From positions 44,389 through 108,388 of the forward strand of contig NZ_QRCU01000017.1 in the NCBI RefSeq assembly GCF_003369445.1: a stretch of 64,000 bases of DNA, in the 5' to 3' direction. Under the pieces are notes generated by a model, which searched no databases, was not told the DNA's origin, and worked only from the letters and a program-made list of their open reading frames with translations. Source of the stretch: Arthrobacter silvisoli. Lineage in GTDB: Bacteria; Actinomycetota; Actinomycetes; Actinomycetales; Micrococcaceae. This document shows, piece after piece, positions 12,451-20,868 of the stretch (its first letter is position 1; every line of letters starts with the position of its first letter). The position numbers were made by a program, and so were the translations under genes.

Positions 12451-13887
12451 ATGGAGAAGACCAGCAGCCTGAGCGAGGGGACGCCGCAATCTGACGCAGC
12501 GTTCGACCCTCTGGCTGTGCTGGACGGAATGGTCTCCACTCTTGGATCCCTCGAGTCGGCGATCGCCAGCCTCCAGGCATTGCGGGAATTCACGCTCGCC
12601 CTGGCATCCCGGCTCGCGGACGTAATGAACGACGGCGGTGCTGCTTTGGGCGGCACTGTGCGGTCTGGGTTTACGGCTGCGGCTTGGGACTCGCGGTCGG
12701 CGGAACTGGCCCAACGGGCGGTGGCGGCCGAGGTTGCCACCGCCACCCGGGCCAACGACCGCAGCATCCAGCGGCAGATGGGCCAGGCCGTTGAGCTGTT
12801 GGATCGCTTCCCGGCCGCATTCAATGCTCTTGCGCAAGGACGGATCAGCCTGGCCCATGCCCGGGTGATCCAGGATGCCGGGGCGCCGCTGGATGATCCA
12901 GCCGCCTTGGCGCGGTACGAGTCCGTGGTGGTGCCCTGTGCCGAGAAGCAGGCGCCCGGCCGCGTGCGCCGCCTGGCTGTCCGGGAAGCAGAGCAGGCCC
13001 AACCCGATCCCCTCGCCGACCGCCATGAACGGGCCGTTGCGGAGCGGCATGTTCGGGTGACATCCCAGCCCGACGGCATGGCAGAACTCACCGCCGTCCT
13101 GCCCGCAGCTGTTGCGTACGGCATTCACGACCGGCTCACCCAGATGGCCCGGGCACACGCTGAAGCATGCGCCCAGACCGGGCCGCCGGTCGGCTCGGCG
13201 GCGCCGGGTCGGAGCCACGACGAGAACCGGAACACCGATCAGCTGCGCGCCGACCTTTTGGCGGAGCTTCTGCTGCGCGGCGCCCCCACCGCGCACGACA
13301 CCCCGGACGGGCTCCTCGCAGCCATCACCGCACGCGTGGACGTCACCGTCCCGGTGCTGACCCTGATTGATGGCGGACCTGCCAGCGCCGCAGGCAGCGC
13401 GGCCACGAGCAACCCCGCTGCCCGCCGCCCGGAACAGGTCCCGGCCGAGCTGGACGGCCGCCACCCCATCGACCCCGTCACCGCCAGAGTCCTTGCCGGT
13501 CAGGCCACCGCGTGGAACAGGGTCCTGACTGACCCGTTCACGGGTGCTGTACTGGCCGTGGAGCGTTACCGGCCCGGCGAAGACCTCAAACGGCTGCTTG
13601 CTGCACGGGACACCAGATGCCGTTTCCCCGGATGCGGAATCAGGGCCAGCGACCTGGATCTGGACCACACGCAGGACGCAGCCCTTGGCGGGGCAACGGA
13701 AGCCTCAAACCTCGCCGGCCTCTGCCGGCGCCACCACATGCTCAAACATCACTCCCTCTGGAAGGTCCGGCAAACCGGAGCCGGGGTCCTCGAATGGACC
13801 AGCCCCACCGGCCGACGCACCACGGACCACCCGCCCAGACCCGCGACAACCACAGTCGGTACCGGCAACAAGCCGCCGCCATTTTAG
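12451..13887 (+). CDS. DUF222 / HNH endonuclease domain protein (13E12 type)
   Basis: A 478-residue protein with an N-terminal DUF222 region (about residues 40-330) and a C-terminal HNH nuclease module. The HNH module shows CRFPGCG, then DLDLDHTQDAALGG, NLAGLCRRHHMLKH, with the paired Cys and His expected for a zinc-stabilised HNH fold. Such 13E12-repeat genes occur in many copies in actinobacterial genomes, and their role is not established. No partner gene is adjacent. The start lacks a Shine-Dalgarno. It opens a stretch (12.4-15.8 kb) of genes without clear housekeeping roles. Confidence 0.87.
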   Translation: MEKTSSLSEGTPQSDAAFDPLAVLDGMVSTLGSLESAIASLQALREFTLALASRLADVMNDGGAALGGTVRSGFTAAAWDSRSAELAQRAVAAEVATATRANDRSIQRQMGQAVELLDRFPAAFNALAQGRISLAHARVIQDAGAPLDDPAALARYESVVVPCAEKQAPGRVRRLAVREAEQAQPDPLADRHERAVAERHVRVTSQPDGMAELTAVLPAAVAYGIHDRLTQMARAHAEACAQTGPPVGSAAPGRSHDENRNTDQLRADLLAELLLRGAPTAHDTPDGLLAAITARVDVTVPVLTLIDGGPASAAGSAATSNPAARRPEQVPAELDGRHPIDPVTARVLAGQATAWNRVLTDPFTGAVLAVERYRPGEDLKRLLAARDTRCRFPGCGIRASDLDLDHTQDAALGGATEASNLAGLCRRHHMLKHHSLWKVRQTGAGVLEWTSPTGRRTTDHPPRPATTTVGTGNKPPPF

Positions 13888-14284
13888 GACTGAACCGCCG
13901 TCAGCCGTTCGGGTACGCCGCAGTGATCGCCTTCTGCTGCAGGACCGCAAACCCAAACAAAGCCACTACTTCCGCTGCTGAGACACGTCCCCGGATCTCA
14001 GGCCCGAACGGGTTTGGAACGGCGGCGCAACGGCGATTTTTCGCACGCTGAGGCGTCTTCCGGGACCTCCATCTCGGCGTAGCCTTGAACCGGCACCGGA
14101 CGCTCCTGTCGCGTCGGAGCCGACGATGCCGCCCCGTGGAGGGCGCGGAGTTTTCGAATTCCGCCCCCGTTTTGCCCATGTTTCTGGGGGGCAGTGGACT
14201 GAGGTCGGACAACGGCGCCGCAGTCGCTGTCTGACATGGAGTGCCACGTTCGCGTGGCGGAACAATGACTCCAAAGGTCAAATC
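13888..14284. other. 397-bp intergenic region upstream of the secreted orphan
   Basis: No convincing gene: minus-strand frames here have no recognisable domain or ribosome site. Near the 3' end, GCCACG-TTCG-CGTGGC (14243-14258) can form a perfect 6-bp hairpin with a TTCG loop, 26 nt before the ATG at 14285, so it probably lies in the 5' UTR. AAAGG at 14273-14277 is the likely ribosome site. No clear promoter was identified. Confidence 0.5.
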
Positions 14285-14842
14285 ATGAACAAGATCCTCA
14301 AGCAATTCCTCATGCTGTGCGCAGCGTTCCTGCTCGCGTTCACAGCTGGTGTGTCTGCGGCCCAGGCGAGCAGCCCGCACTTCAAAAAGGGCGGCGACCC
14401 CGTCTGTACCGTGAGCATCAGCGGATCAACAGCCACCACCACCTGTCGGGCGGTCCTAACCGGACTCGGAAACGACGACCTTCTCGCCACCGTGAGCGTT
14501 TCCGGCTTCGCCGTCTATCAATGCAAGAACCAGGGCGGAAACGTCGCACCCGGGCAGAACAAAGTCCTGATCGGCCCCGCCGTCGCGCCCACGCTGATTG
14601 ACAGCTCGGCAATCAAGAACGGCAACCTCACCCTCAACACCAATCCAGCTGTACTGTCGGCCCCGGGCACGGTGACAGCCGCGCAGGCCGGATGCCCGAA
14701 CAGCAACTGGACGGGCGTGAACCCGGTCCTGACGGTGACGTCGATTTCCCTGGCGATTGAACAACCCGTTGGAACGGTCATCTTCAGCTGCTCGAAGTCC
14801 GACCCGAACGGTCTGACAAGCCCCGTGGCGCTCAGCTGCTGA
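14285..14842 (+). CDS. Secreted protein of unknown function
   Basis: A 185-residue exported protein. Residues 1-28 are a Sec signal peptide (MNKILKQF, a hydrophobic core, then VSAAQA as cleavage site). The mature part is Thr/Ser/Val-rich with five cysteines (VCTVSIS, TTTCRAV, YQCKNQG, AGCPNSN, FSCSKSD and a terminal SC), suggesting a disulfide-stabilised beta fold. The start follows AAAGG; the longer frame from 14126 has no export signal and was rejected. No family recognised. A strong hairpin terminator follows at 14881-14919. Confidence 0.8.
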   Translation: MNKILKQFLMLCAAFLLAFTAGVSAAQASSPHFKKGGDPVCTVSISGSTATTTCRAVLTGLGNDDLLATVSVSGFAVYQCKNQGGNVAPGQNKVLIGPAVAPTLIDSSAIKNGNLTLNTNPAVLSAPGTVTAAQAGCPNSNWTGVNPVLTVTSISLAIEQPVGTVIFSCSKSDPNGLTSPVALSC

Positions 14843-14880
14843 GTCAATGCTGCGGGAAGTATTTCCCTCCGCACACAGCA

Positions 14881-14919
14881 AAGGCTCCGGGCAATTCCGC
14901 ACAGGAATCCCGGAGCCTT
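14881..14919. terminator. Hairpin terminator between secreted orphan and paaG fragment
   Basis: A perfect 11-bp inverted repeat, AAGGCTCCGGG (14881-14891) and CCCGGAGCCTT (14909-14919). The loop contains a second stem, ATTCC/GGAAT. There is no long T-run, but the structure sits directly after the gene end and would work in both directions. Confidence 0.75.
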
Positions 14920-14944
14920 CTCCATCGCTGGCCCTTCGCCAGGC

Positions 14945-15151
14945 CTAACCCTTGAAGACCGGTGCCCGCTTCTCCTGGAACGCGCGGAAGCCCTCGGCAT
15001 AGTCGTCACTCTTGCACAACCGGGCCTGCTCGGTGTTTTCCTCAGCCATCGAGGCCCCAAGTCCCAGGCGCTGGTCGCGGATGTGCGCCACGAGTTCCTT
15101 GCTGGCGTTGAACGCAACGGTTGCTCCGACCGCCACCCGCTCCACGATGGC
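14945..15151 (-). pseudogene. 3' fragment of a paaG copy
   Basis: The frame encodes only the last ~68 residues of the paaG-type enoyl-CoA hydratase/isomerase, ending EGFRAFQEKRAPVFKG and a stop. It matches the C-terminus of the complete gene at 15824-16603 without gaps (for example SKELVAHIRDQRLGL). Homology stops abruptly at 15151; beyond it the open frame runs antisense through the lipoprotein promoter and is meaningless. There is no start or catalytic region, so it is a remnant. It forms one arm of a direct repeat. Confidence 0.85.
14949..15151. repeat. Direct repeat, copy 1 (203 bp, partner 15828-16030)
   Basis: The 203 bp align end to end with 15828-16030 without indels. I count about 15 substitutions by eye, so identity is near 93 percent. 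The two copies are in the same orientation, 880 bp apart, and bracket the lipoprotein gene at 15226-15834. Confidence 0.9.
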
Positions 15152-15225
15152 CACAGTTTCGGACGGCGTGGCGCAGTGAGAGTGGCCTACACTGACCTCA
15201 ACTGACAGTCCCTGGGGAGAGACAC

Positions 15226-15834
15226 ATGTCAAGACGACGTTCTTGCGGGGCATTGGTGTTGTTCTTCGGAATAGCCTTGGCGGGATGCTCCGGATTCGTG
15301 CAGCCACGGGGAACCAGCACGAACCCACAAACGTTCAGCCCGGCCCGCGTAACCGTCGAACCTGACATCTTCGACAAGCAGGGAGAGAAGTGGGATGAAT
15401 CCTTGGGCGAAGGGTGGGAGATGTCCCCCGCATTCCTTGTCGTGTCAGACGATCAGGACAAGGCGGCTGCGGCGCTCTTTGCAGCGGCAAGACGCATTTT
15501 CACGGTGGATCAGAACGGAAACGAACTGACCCCCGCCGAAATGACGGGCGAATACCCTCAGTACACGCCAAACTACGTATCCGACGTCTACCTCACCGAT
15601 CTGGGACCAATGATTTGGACTGACACCAAGGGGGATGTCACGAAAGCCATGGCCGAAGAAATGCTGCACATCCTTGTCGCCGAACTCCGTTCCCAAGAGA
15701 TCGCAGCCCGCATCATCGCGCCACCGGCCGACCTCGTTCTCGACGACGAGCGCGTCTGGAAACCTTCGGGCCAGAACCTAGCCTCGAAAACGGTCAGCGA
15801 GAAGCCGGCCCCGCGCATCGGCTTCAGCCCTTGA
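15226..15834 (+). CDS. Putative lipoprotein of unknown function, inside a direct repeat
   Basis: A 202-residue protein with a lipoprotein signal peptide: MSRRRSCG, a hydrophobic core, then the lipobox LAGC (Cys about residue 21). The mature part is acidic, and no domain was recognised. GGGGAGAG precedes the ATG, and TACACT at 15188-15193 is a plausible -10 box. Its base composition looks less GC-rich than its neighbours. The gene lies exactly between two copies of the paaG 3' end, and its own 3' end overlaps the paaG stop by 11 bp, tail to tail. Acquisition by insertion is inferred. Confidence 0.75.
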   Translation: MSRRRSCGALVLFFGIALAGCSGFVQPRGTSTNPQTFSPARVTVEPDIFDKQGEKWDESLGEGWEMSPAFLVVSDDQDKAAAALFAAARRIFTVDQNGNELTPAEMTGEYPQYTPNYVSDVYLTDLGPMIWTDTKGDVTKAMAEEMLHILVAELRSQEIAARIIAPPADLVLDDERVWKPSGQNLASKTVSEKPAPRIGFSP

Positions 15835-16603
15835 AGACCGGGGCCCGTTTCTCCTGGAAGGCGCGGAAGCCCTCGGCGTAGTCCTCGCTCTTGCACAACC
15901 GGGCCTGCTCGGTGTTTTCCTCGGCCATCGAGGCCCAGAGTCCCAGGCGCTGGTCGCGGATGTGCGCCACGAGTTCCTTGCTGGCGGTGAACGCACCGGT
16001 TGCCCCGGCCGCCACGCGTTCCACGATGGCGCGGGTCACGGATAGCAGCGAGTCGTCCGGCATCGCCCGGCTGAACAGGCCCTCCGCCACGGCCTCGCTG
16101 CCGCTGATGAGGTCAGCGGTGTAGATCAGGTCCAGGGTGCGGTGCATGCCCAGGCGCTCGGTGAAATACCAATGCCCACCCGAGTCCAGCGTGGCGCCCA
16201 GCTTGGCGAACGGCGAGCCGAATTTGGCGTTCTCCGCCACGTACACCACGTCCGTAGCCAGCAGCAGCCCAAGCCCGACGCCGAGGCAGGCCCCGTGCGC
16301 CGCCGCGAAGGTGGGTGCCGGGAAGGCCGCCATCTTCTTGAGCAGCGGTTCCACCAGGCCGCCAAGATAGGCTTCGGCGTCGTCGTCCTCCGGGGTCACC
16401 CCGGCGATGTCCCGTCCGGCACAGAAGGCGCGGCCCTCTCCCCGAAGGAGCAGCGCCCGCACCTCCCCCCGGCCGGCGGCGGCAGCGGCGTCGTCGTACG
16501 CCTTGTCCAGTTCTGCGAGCGCCTCCTCGTTGAGGGAGTTCAGCTTCTGGGGTGCATTCAGGACGATTTCGGCGATCCCGCCGGCGATGGACAACTCGAT
16601 CAT
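15824..16603 (-). CDS. paaG: PaaG-type enoyl-CoA hydratase/isomerase (ring-epoxide isomerase)
   Basis: A 259-residue crotonase-fold protein following paaE by 27 nt with AAGGAG before its ATG. Both catalytic glutamates of true hydratases are absent: the GGG-E site reads GACLGVGLGLLLATD and the second site reads GSPFAKLGA. An Asp is present in LDSGGHWYF at the position of the PaaG isomerase Asp. This fits conversion of 1,2-epoxyphenylacetyl-CoA to oxepin-CoA rather than hydration. It is last in the paaABCDE operon. Its final 203 bp are repeated at 14949-15151. Confidence 0.82.
   Translation of the reverse strand: MIELSIAGGIAEIVLNAPQKLNSLNEEALAELDKAYDDAAAAAGRGEVRALLLRGEGRAFCAGRDIAGVTPEDDDAEAYLGGLVEPLLKKMAAFPAPTFAAAHGACLGVGLGLLLATDVVYVAENAKFGSPFAKLGATLDSGGHWYFTERLGMHRTLDLIYTADLISGSEAVAEGLFSRAMPDDSLLSVTRAIVERVAAGATGAFTASKELVAHIRDQRLGLWASMAEENTEQARLCKSEDYAEGFRAFQEKRAPVFKG
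15828..16030. repeat. Direct repeat, copy 2 (within the 3' end of paaG)
   Basis: This is the functional copy of the repeat, encoding the C-terminal ~67 residues of PaaG. Homologous recombination between the copies would delete exactly the lipoprotein gene and restore a simple gene order. Confidence 0.9.
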
Positions 16604-16630
16604 GCGTGCTCCTTGGGAAGACGGGCGGTC

Positions 16631-17848
16631 TTAGACGTCGAAGTCGACGGTGACGTTTTCGCTGGTCGGGTGGGCCTGGCAGGTGAGCACGTAGCCCTTG
16701 TCCAGTTCATCCTGCTCCAGCGCGTAGTTTTCGTCCATGGTGACCGTGCCGCTGACCAGTTTGGCGCGGCAGGTGCCGCAGACCCCGCCGGCGCAGGCAA
16801 AGGGCACGTCCGGGCGTACCCGCAGCGCGGCGTTGAGGATGGATTCGCGGGCGTGGGTGGGGCTGGAGACATCGCCGGTAAGGCCGTCCAGCTTGAAGGT
16901 GATCTTGTAGGTGTCCTCGGACTCGTCTGCGATAACGGGCCGGCCGGCGTTGCCCTCGGGACGGTCCGGGCGGCCGGTGGTGAACAGTTCGAAGCGCACA
17001 TTCTCCGGCTTCACGCCGCGGGCGGCGAGGGTGTCGCGGCACAGCTGGACCAGCTCGAAGGGCCCGCACAGGAACCATTCGTCAATGTCCTCGGCGTGGA
17101 TGGCCGAGGACAGCAGGGCCTCCAGCTTCTCGGAGTCGATCCGGCCGGTCATGAGCGGCGCGATCCGCTGCTCGCGGGAGAGCACATGATGCAGAGCCAG
17201 CCGGGACGGGTACTTGTCCTTCAGGTCCGCCAGTTCCTCCAGGAACATGACATCCATGGCGGCCTTGTTGGCGTAGATCAGGTCGAAGCGGGTGTCCGGG
17301 TTGGCGGCCAGGAGGGTACGCGCGATCGCGATGACCGGAGTGATGCCGGATCCGGCGGCGATGGCCACGAAGGAGCCTGCGTCTCCGGCGAGCTCGCCTG
17401 CCATCTCCTGCGGATTGTTCATGGAGTTCATGACGTTGTGCTGCACGGTGGAGCCGTCCCTGCCGTGCTTGGAGATGAACGCGCCCTGCGGGCTCATCAC
17501 GTCCAGGGTGTCCCCGGCAGCGAGCTCGGCATTGGCCCAGGTGGAGAAGATGCCGCCAAGGTCCTTCTTGATGGCCACCCGGATCTCGCTGCTGCCGTCC
17601 GCGAAGCTGCGCGGCTCTGCGCAGATCGAGTAGCTGCGCCGGACCTCGTGGGGCTCGCCGGACTCGTCAGGGAGCGTGGTCCGCAGGGCCACATACTGGC
17701 CGGGCAGGTAGTCGTACTGTCCTGCCAGCTCCGCCGGGACGGCGAAGGTGACTTCGATGGCGTCCTCGGTCAGGCGCCGCACCTCGGAGACCGCGAGGCT
17801 GTGGAAGGACGCGCGACGGCGGCTGGCCGTGGGGGTTTCGGTGGTCAT
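16631..17848 (-). CDS. paaE: Phenylacetyl-CoA 1,2-epoxidase reductase subunit
   Basis: A 405-residue ferredoxin-NADP reductase-type protein that passes electrons from NADPH via FAD and [2Fe-2S] to the PaaAC oxygenase. The FAD-binding RRSYSICAE lies in the N-terminal half, the NADP segment AAGSGITPVIAIARTL in the middle, and the plant-type ferredoxin cluster CAGGVCGTCRAK plus a final TCQAHP at the C-terminus. I start at ATG 17848 (MTTETPTAS), with AAGG 7 nt upstream; the frame continues 46 codons further without signal. It follows paaD by 17 nt. Confidence 0.95.
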   Translation of the reverse strand: MTTETPTASRRRASFHSLAVSEVRRLTEDAIEVTFAVPAELAGQYDYLPGQYVALRTTLPDESGEPHEVRRSYSICAEPRSFADGSSEIRVAIKKDLGGIFSTWANAELAAGDTLDVMSPQGAFISKHGRDGSTVQHNVMNSMNNPQEMAGELAGDAGSFVAIAAGSGITPVIAIARTLLAANPDTRFDLIYANKAAMDVMFLEELADLKDKYPSRLALHHVLSREQRIAPLMTGRIDSEKLEALLSSAIHAEDIDEWFLCGPFELVQLCRDTLAARGVKPENVRFELFTTGRPDRPEGNAGRPVIADESEDTYKITFKLDGLTGDVSSPTHARESILNAALRVRPDVPFACAGGVCGTCRAKLVSGTVTMDENYALEQDELDKGYVLTCQAHPTSENVTVDFDV

Positions 17849-17865
17849 CTGGCTACCTTTTTCCT

Positions 17866-18471
17866 TTACAGCACTTTGAAGTAGTCGAACGGTTCCTTGC
17901 AGTCCTGGCAGACGTACAGGGCCTTGCAGGAGGTGGAGCCGAATCGGGTCAGTTCCTTGGTGTTCAGCGACGAGCATTGCGGACACTTGACCGCGAGGTT
18001 CAGCCGGACGGGGCCGGTGTGGCCGCCCGCCCGGGAATTGCCCGACGGCGGCGCGATGCCGTACTGCTGCAGCTTCGCCTTGCCGGATTCCGTCATCCAG
18101 TCCGTGGTCCAGGCCGGTGCCAGCACCAGGTTGACGCGGACGTCCCTGTAGCCTGCCGTGGCAAACGCTGACTTCAGGTCGTCCCTGATGGCGTCCATCG
18201 CCGGGCAGCCCGAGTAGGTGGGTGTGATGGTGAGTTCGACGGCGGGCCGGCGGGCGCCGCCGTCGGACACACCGCCGTCGGGGGCGTCTTCAGCCACAGC
18301 GTCGCCTTCAGGCACGGCGTCGTCCAGCACGCGCACGGCGCGGAGGATGCCCAGGTCCTCGATGGTGAGGACCGGGATTTCCGGGTCGCAGACAGTGGCG
18401 GCGAGCTCCCAGGCTTCCTGCTCGGCGGCCCTGCGCTGTTCGGAGGTCAGGACGGTTTCCATGCTGGTCAC
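17866..18471 (-). CDS. paaD: Phenylacetate pathway protein PaaD (DUF59 family)
   Basis: A 201-residue MIP18/DUF59-family protein needed for epoxidase activity, probably in Fe-S cluster assembly. The core VCDPEIPVLTIEDLGILR is near the N-terminus. The C-terminal CPQC...SCKALYVCQDCKEPF four-Cys segment is typical of PaaD. An acidic insertion of about 25 residues follows LRAVRVLDD. The GTG at 18471 overlaps the paaC stop as GTGA and is my choice; ATG 18462 in the same frame is the alternative. Confidence 0.9.
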   Translation of the reverse strand: MTSMETVLTSEQRRAAEQEAWELAATVCDPEIPVLTIEDLGILRAVRVLDDAVPEGDAVAEDAPDGGVSDGGARRPAVELTITPTYSGCPAMDAIRDDLKSAFATAGYRDVRVNLVLAPAWTTDWMTESGKAKLQQYGIAPPSGNSRAGGHTGPVRLNLAVKCPQCSSLNTKELTRFGSTSCKALYVCQDCKEPFDYFKVL

Positions 18472-19415
18472 CAGCTTGCCCCGGGATGTTCGCGGGCGAG
18501 GACCTGCATTTCGGCGAGCACGAAGCCGAGGTGTTCGGAGTGCTTGCCGCGCCGGCCGCCCCCGAGCGACTGCGGGATGCGGTCCAGGCCCAGGCCGCCC
18601 TCGGCGTATTCTCCGGCGAGTCCGGCCTCGGCGAGCACCTCGCCGGTGAGGCGGTCGAAGTCTTCCCGCAGCGTGGAAGGCTGGACGCCGGTGCCGGCTT
18701 CGGCGAGGCGTGCGGTCAGTTCGTCGTCTTCGAAGATTTCGTCGACGTACGGCCAGAGCAGCCGGAAGCCCCGGATGATCCGGCGCCGGGATTCCTCGGT
18801 GCCGCCGGCCAGACGCAGCACCCACTGGGCGCTGTGGTCGCGGTGGTAGTCCACTTCCTTGAGGGCCTTCGCGGCAATCGCGGCAATGGTGGCGTCGGCG
18901 GAGCCCGTGAGTCGTTCATAGAGCTCGAACTGGTAGTAGCTCACGATGAACTGCCGCGCGATGGTCACGGCGAAGTCCCCGTTGGGCTGTTCGAAGAGGT
19001 GTGCCGAGCGGAACTCCGGCTCGCGGCGGAAGTATGCGAGCTCGTCCTCGCTCTTGTCCCAGTGGGCCCCCGCGTAGGTGAGGAACGATCGGGCGTGGCC
19101 CAACTGGTCCAAGGCGATGTTGCCCAAGGCGATGTCTTCTTCGAGCTCAGGTGCCCGGGAAATCCAGTGCCCCAGGCGCTGGGCCAGGATCAGTGCGTCG
19201 TCACCAAGGCGCAGGGCGTACTCGGCCACGTCTTCTCCGGGCCTGACGGTGCCGCGGCGCACTTCGAGGGCGATGTCCTCCGGACGCAGGGCGTTACCGG
19301 GGGTGATGCGGGTGGCGCTTGCCGAGCCGTCGCCGGAGGCGCCGGCACCGCTGACGCCTACGGAAATGTCGCCGTGGCCTTCGATCGCGAAATCGGTGCT
19401 GTGTTCGCTTGTCAC
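18468..19415 (-). CDS. paaC: Phenylacetyl-CoA epoxidase structural subunit
   Basis: PaaC, 315 residues, the ferritin-like partner that scaffolds the catalytic PaaA subunit. The conserved helix regions LAQRLGHWISRAPELEEDIA and DQLGHARSF are present. GTG 19415 overlaps the paaB stop by 4 nt (GTGA). The first ~45 residues are a Gly/Ser/Ala-rich segment not found in the shorter (about 250 residue) enterobacterial protein. Start uncertainty is possible, but the overlap favours this one. Confidence 0.92.
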   Translation of the reverse strand: MTSEHSTDFAIEGHGDISVGVSGAGASGDGSASATRITPGNALRPEDIALEVRRGTVRPGEDVAEYALRLGDDALILAQRLGHWISRAPELEEDIALGNIALDQLGHARSFLTYAGAHWDKSEDELAYFRREPEFRSAHLFEQPNGDFAVTIARQFIVSYYQFELYERLTGSADATIAAIAAKALKEVDYHRDHSAQWVLRLAGGTEESRRRIIRGFRLLWPYVDEIFEDDELTARLAEAGTGVQPSTLREDFDRLTGEVLAEAGLAGEYAEGGLGLDRIPQSLGGGRRGKHSEHLGFVLAEMQVLAREHPGASW

Positions 19416-19723
19416 AGGTGCTTCACGCCTTCGCTCTTGGTGTAGTAGGTGGCGTGGCGGTAGTCCTTGCCCTGCGGGGATTCGAAGAAGGACCCCTTCG
19501 AATCCGGGTCGCTGGAGGAAATCGCGTCGGCCGGGACCACCCAGATGGACACGCCTTCGTTGCGGCGGGTGTAGAGGTCGCGGGCGTTGCGCAGGGCCAT
19601 GACGGCATCCGGCGCATGCAGCGAACCGGCGTGCACGTGGGAGAGGCCGCGGCTGGAGCGCACGAAGACTTCCCAGAGTGGCCAGGGGGTTTCCTTGGAG
19701 TGGGTCTCGTTTGGGTTTGTCAT
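19412..19723 (-). CDS. paaB: Phenylacetyl-CoA epoxidase subunit
   Basis: A 103-residue small subunit that bridges the PaaAC heterodimers. The signature [20 protein letters not shown] is followed by [12 protein letters not shown] and the IWVVPAD strand, as in the family. ATG 19723 overlaps the paaA stop (ATGA), and its own stop overlaps paaC (GTGA), so paaA to paaD form an unbroken coupled series. Confidence 0.95.
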   Translation of the reverse strand: MTNPNETHSKETPWPLWEVFVRSSRGLSHVHAGSLHAPDAVMALRNARDLYTRRNEGVSIWVVPADAISSSDPDSKGSFFESPQGKDYRHATYYTKSEGVKHL

Positions 19724-20715
19724 GCTGCGTGTTCCTTCTGTGCTTGCTTGGCGGCGTAGGCTGCGGCGGCTTCGCGGACCCAGGCACCGTCTTCGTGTGC
19801 CTGGCGGCGGCGCTCCATGCGCTGCGCGTTGCAGGGGCCTTTGCCGGCCAGGACGTCCTTGAATTCGTTCCAATCCAGCGGGCCGTGTTCCCACTTCTTC
19901 GTTTCTTCGTTGAAGCGGATGTCCGGGTCCGGCAGGCTCAGGCCCAGGACCTTGACCTGCTCCACCATCATGCCGACGAAGCGGCTGCGGAGTTCGTCGT
20001 TGCTGAAGCGCTTGATGTTCCACGCCATGGACTGCTTCGAGTTGGGTGAATCGTCGTCCGGCGGTCCGAACATCATGAGGGCCGGGGCGTACCAGCGGTT
20101 CACGGCGTCCTGGGCCATCTGCTTCTGGGCGGGCGTGCCGTTGGACAGTTCCAGCAGGATCTCGAAGCCCTGGCGCTGGTGGAAGGACTCTTCCTTGCAG
20201 ATGCGCACCATCGCGCGTCCGTAGGGTCCGTAGGAGGCCCGGCACAGGGGCACCTGGTTGCAGATCGCGGCGCCGTCCACGAGCCAGCCGATGGCGCCCA
20301 TGTCCGCCCAGCTCACCGCCGGGTAGTTGAAGATCGAAGAGTAGCGGGCCTTGCCGTCGATGAGGTCCTGCATCATCTTGTCGCGGCTCTGCCCCAGCGT
20401 TTCCGCGGCCGAGTACAGGTAGAGCCCGTGGCCGGCCTCGTCCTGCACCTTGGCCATGAGAATGGCCTTGCGCTTCAGGCTGGGGGCGCGAGAAATCCAG
20501 TTTGCCTCGGGCTGCATGCCGATGATCTCCGAATGCGCGTGCTGGGACACCTGGCGCAGCAGCGTCCTGCGGTACGCCTCCGGCATCCAGTCGCGGGGTT
20601 CGATGCGCGAATCTTCCGCGATGATCCGGTCAAAGTACGCCTGGCCCGCGCGTTCCCGTTCCTGCTCTTCGGGGGACAGCTCAGCGGGCACAGACTGCAG
20701 GTTCTGCGATGCCAT
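19720..20715 (-). CDS. paaA: Phenylacetyl-CoA 1,2-epoxidase catalytic subunit
   Basis: A 331-residue diiron oxygenase subunit that epoxidises the aromatic ring of phenylacetyl-CoA. Carboxylate/histidine diiron segments are visible: [18 protein letters not shown] and [14 protein letters not shown], each with the E/DxxH pattern. ATG 20715 has AGGAG 6 nt upstream. It is the first gene of paaABCDE-paaG. A PaaR-type operator (20731-20748) sits between a TATTCT -10 box and the ribosome site. Confidence 0.97.
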   Translation of the reverse strand: MASQNLQSVPAELSPEEQERERAGQAYFDRIIAEDSRIEPRDWMPEAYRRTLLRQVSQHAHSEIIGMQPEANWISRAPSLKRKAILMAKVQDEAGHGLYLYSAAETLGQSRDKMMQDLIDGKARYSSIFNYPAVSWADMGAIGWLVDGAAICNQVPLCRASYGPYGRAMVRICKEESFHQRQGFEILLELSNGTPAQKQMAQDAVNRWYAPALMMFGPPDDDSPNSKQSMAWNIKRFSNDELRSRFVGMMVEQVKVLGLSLPDPDIRFNEETKKWEHGPLDWNEFKDVLAGKGPCNAQRMERRRQAHEDGAWVREAAAAYAAKQAQKEHAA

Positions 20716-20730
20716 GGTTGCTCCTATATA

Positions 20731-20754
20731 TTTACCGACCGTTCGTTCAGAATA
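20731..20754 (-). promoter_or_regulatory. PaaR-type operator and -10 box of paaA
   Basis: TTTACCGACCGTTCGTTC (20731-20748, plus-strand reading) is an inverted repeat of the ACCGNNCGNNCGKT type. The first 18 bases are identical to the site before paaJ (44129-44146). Adjacent on the minus strand, TATTCT (20749-20754) is a good -10 box, so a bound repressor would cover the transcription start. Confidence 0.8.
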
Positions 20755-20835
20755 TGCGGAAGCGGCGAGCGCCGTCAAGCATCCACACCGAATGAAGGAG
20801 GCAGGCCTCAGAGCGTTGCCCGGCCGGTGCGGAAC

Positions 20836-20868
20836 CTTAACCCCGGACTCACCGAGCGTTCACCCGCG
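20836..20868 (+). promoter_or_regulatory. Putative PHO box (three 11-bp direct repeats) of phoD
   Basis: Three adjacent 11-mers: CTTAACCCCGG (20836), ACTCACCGAGC (20847), GTTCACCCGCG (20858). The last fits the Streptomyces PhoP repeat unit G(G/T)TCAYYYR(G/C)G at all positions; the others fit 8 and 7 of 11. The block ends 17 nt before the ATG of a PhoD-type phosphatase, over the expected -35 region if transcription starts near the ATG. Assignment is inferred from the motif and the gene it precedes. Confidence 0.6.

Noticed and set aside
13901..14380. Minus-strand frame of 159 residues upstream of the secreted orphan
   Set aside because: No ribosome site, no domain, Arg-rich shadow composition, and it overlaps the signal-peptide region of the real gene.
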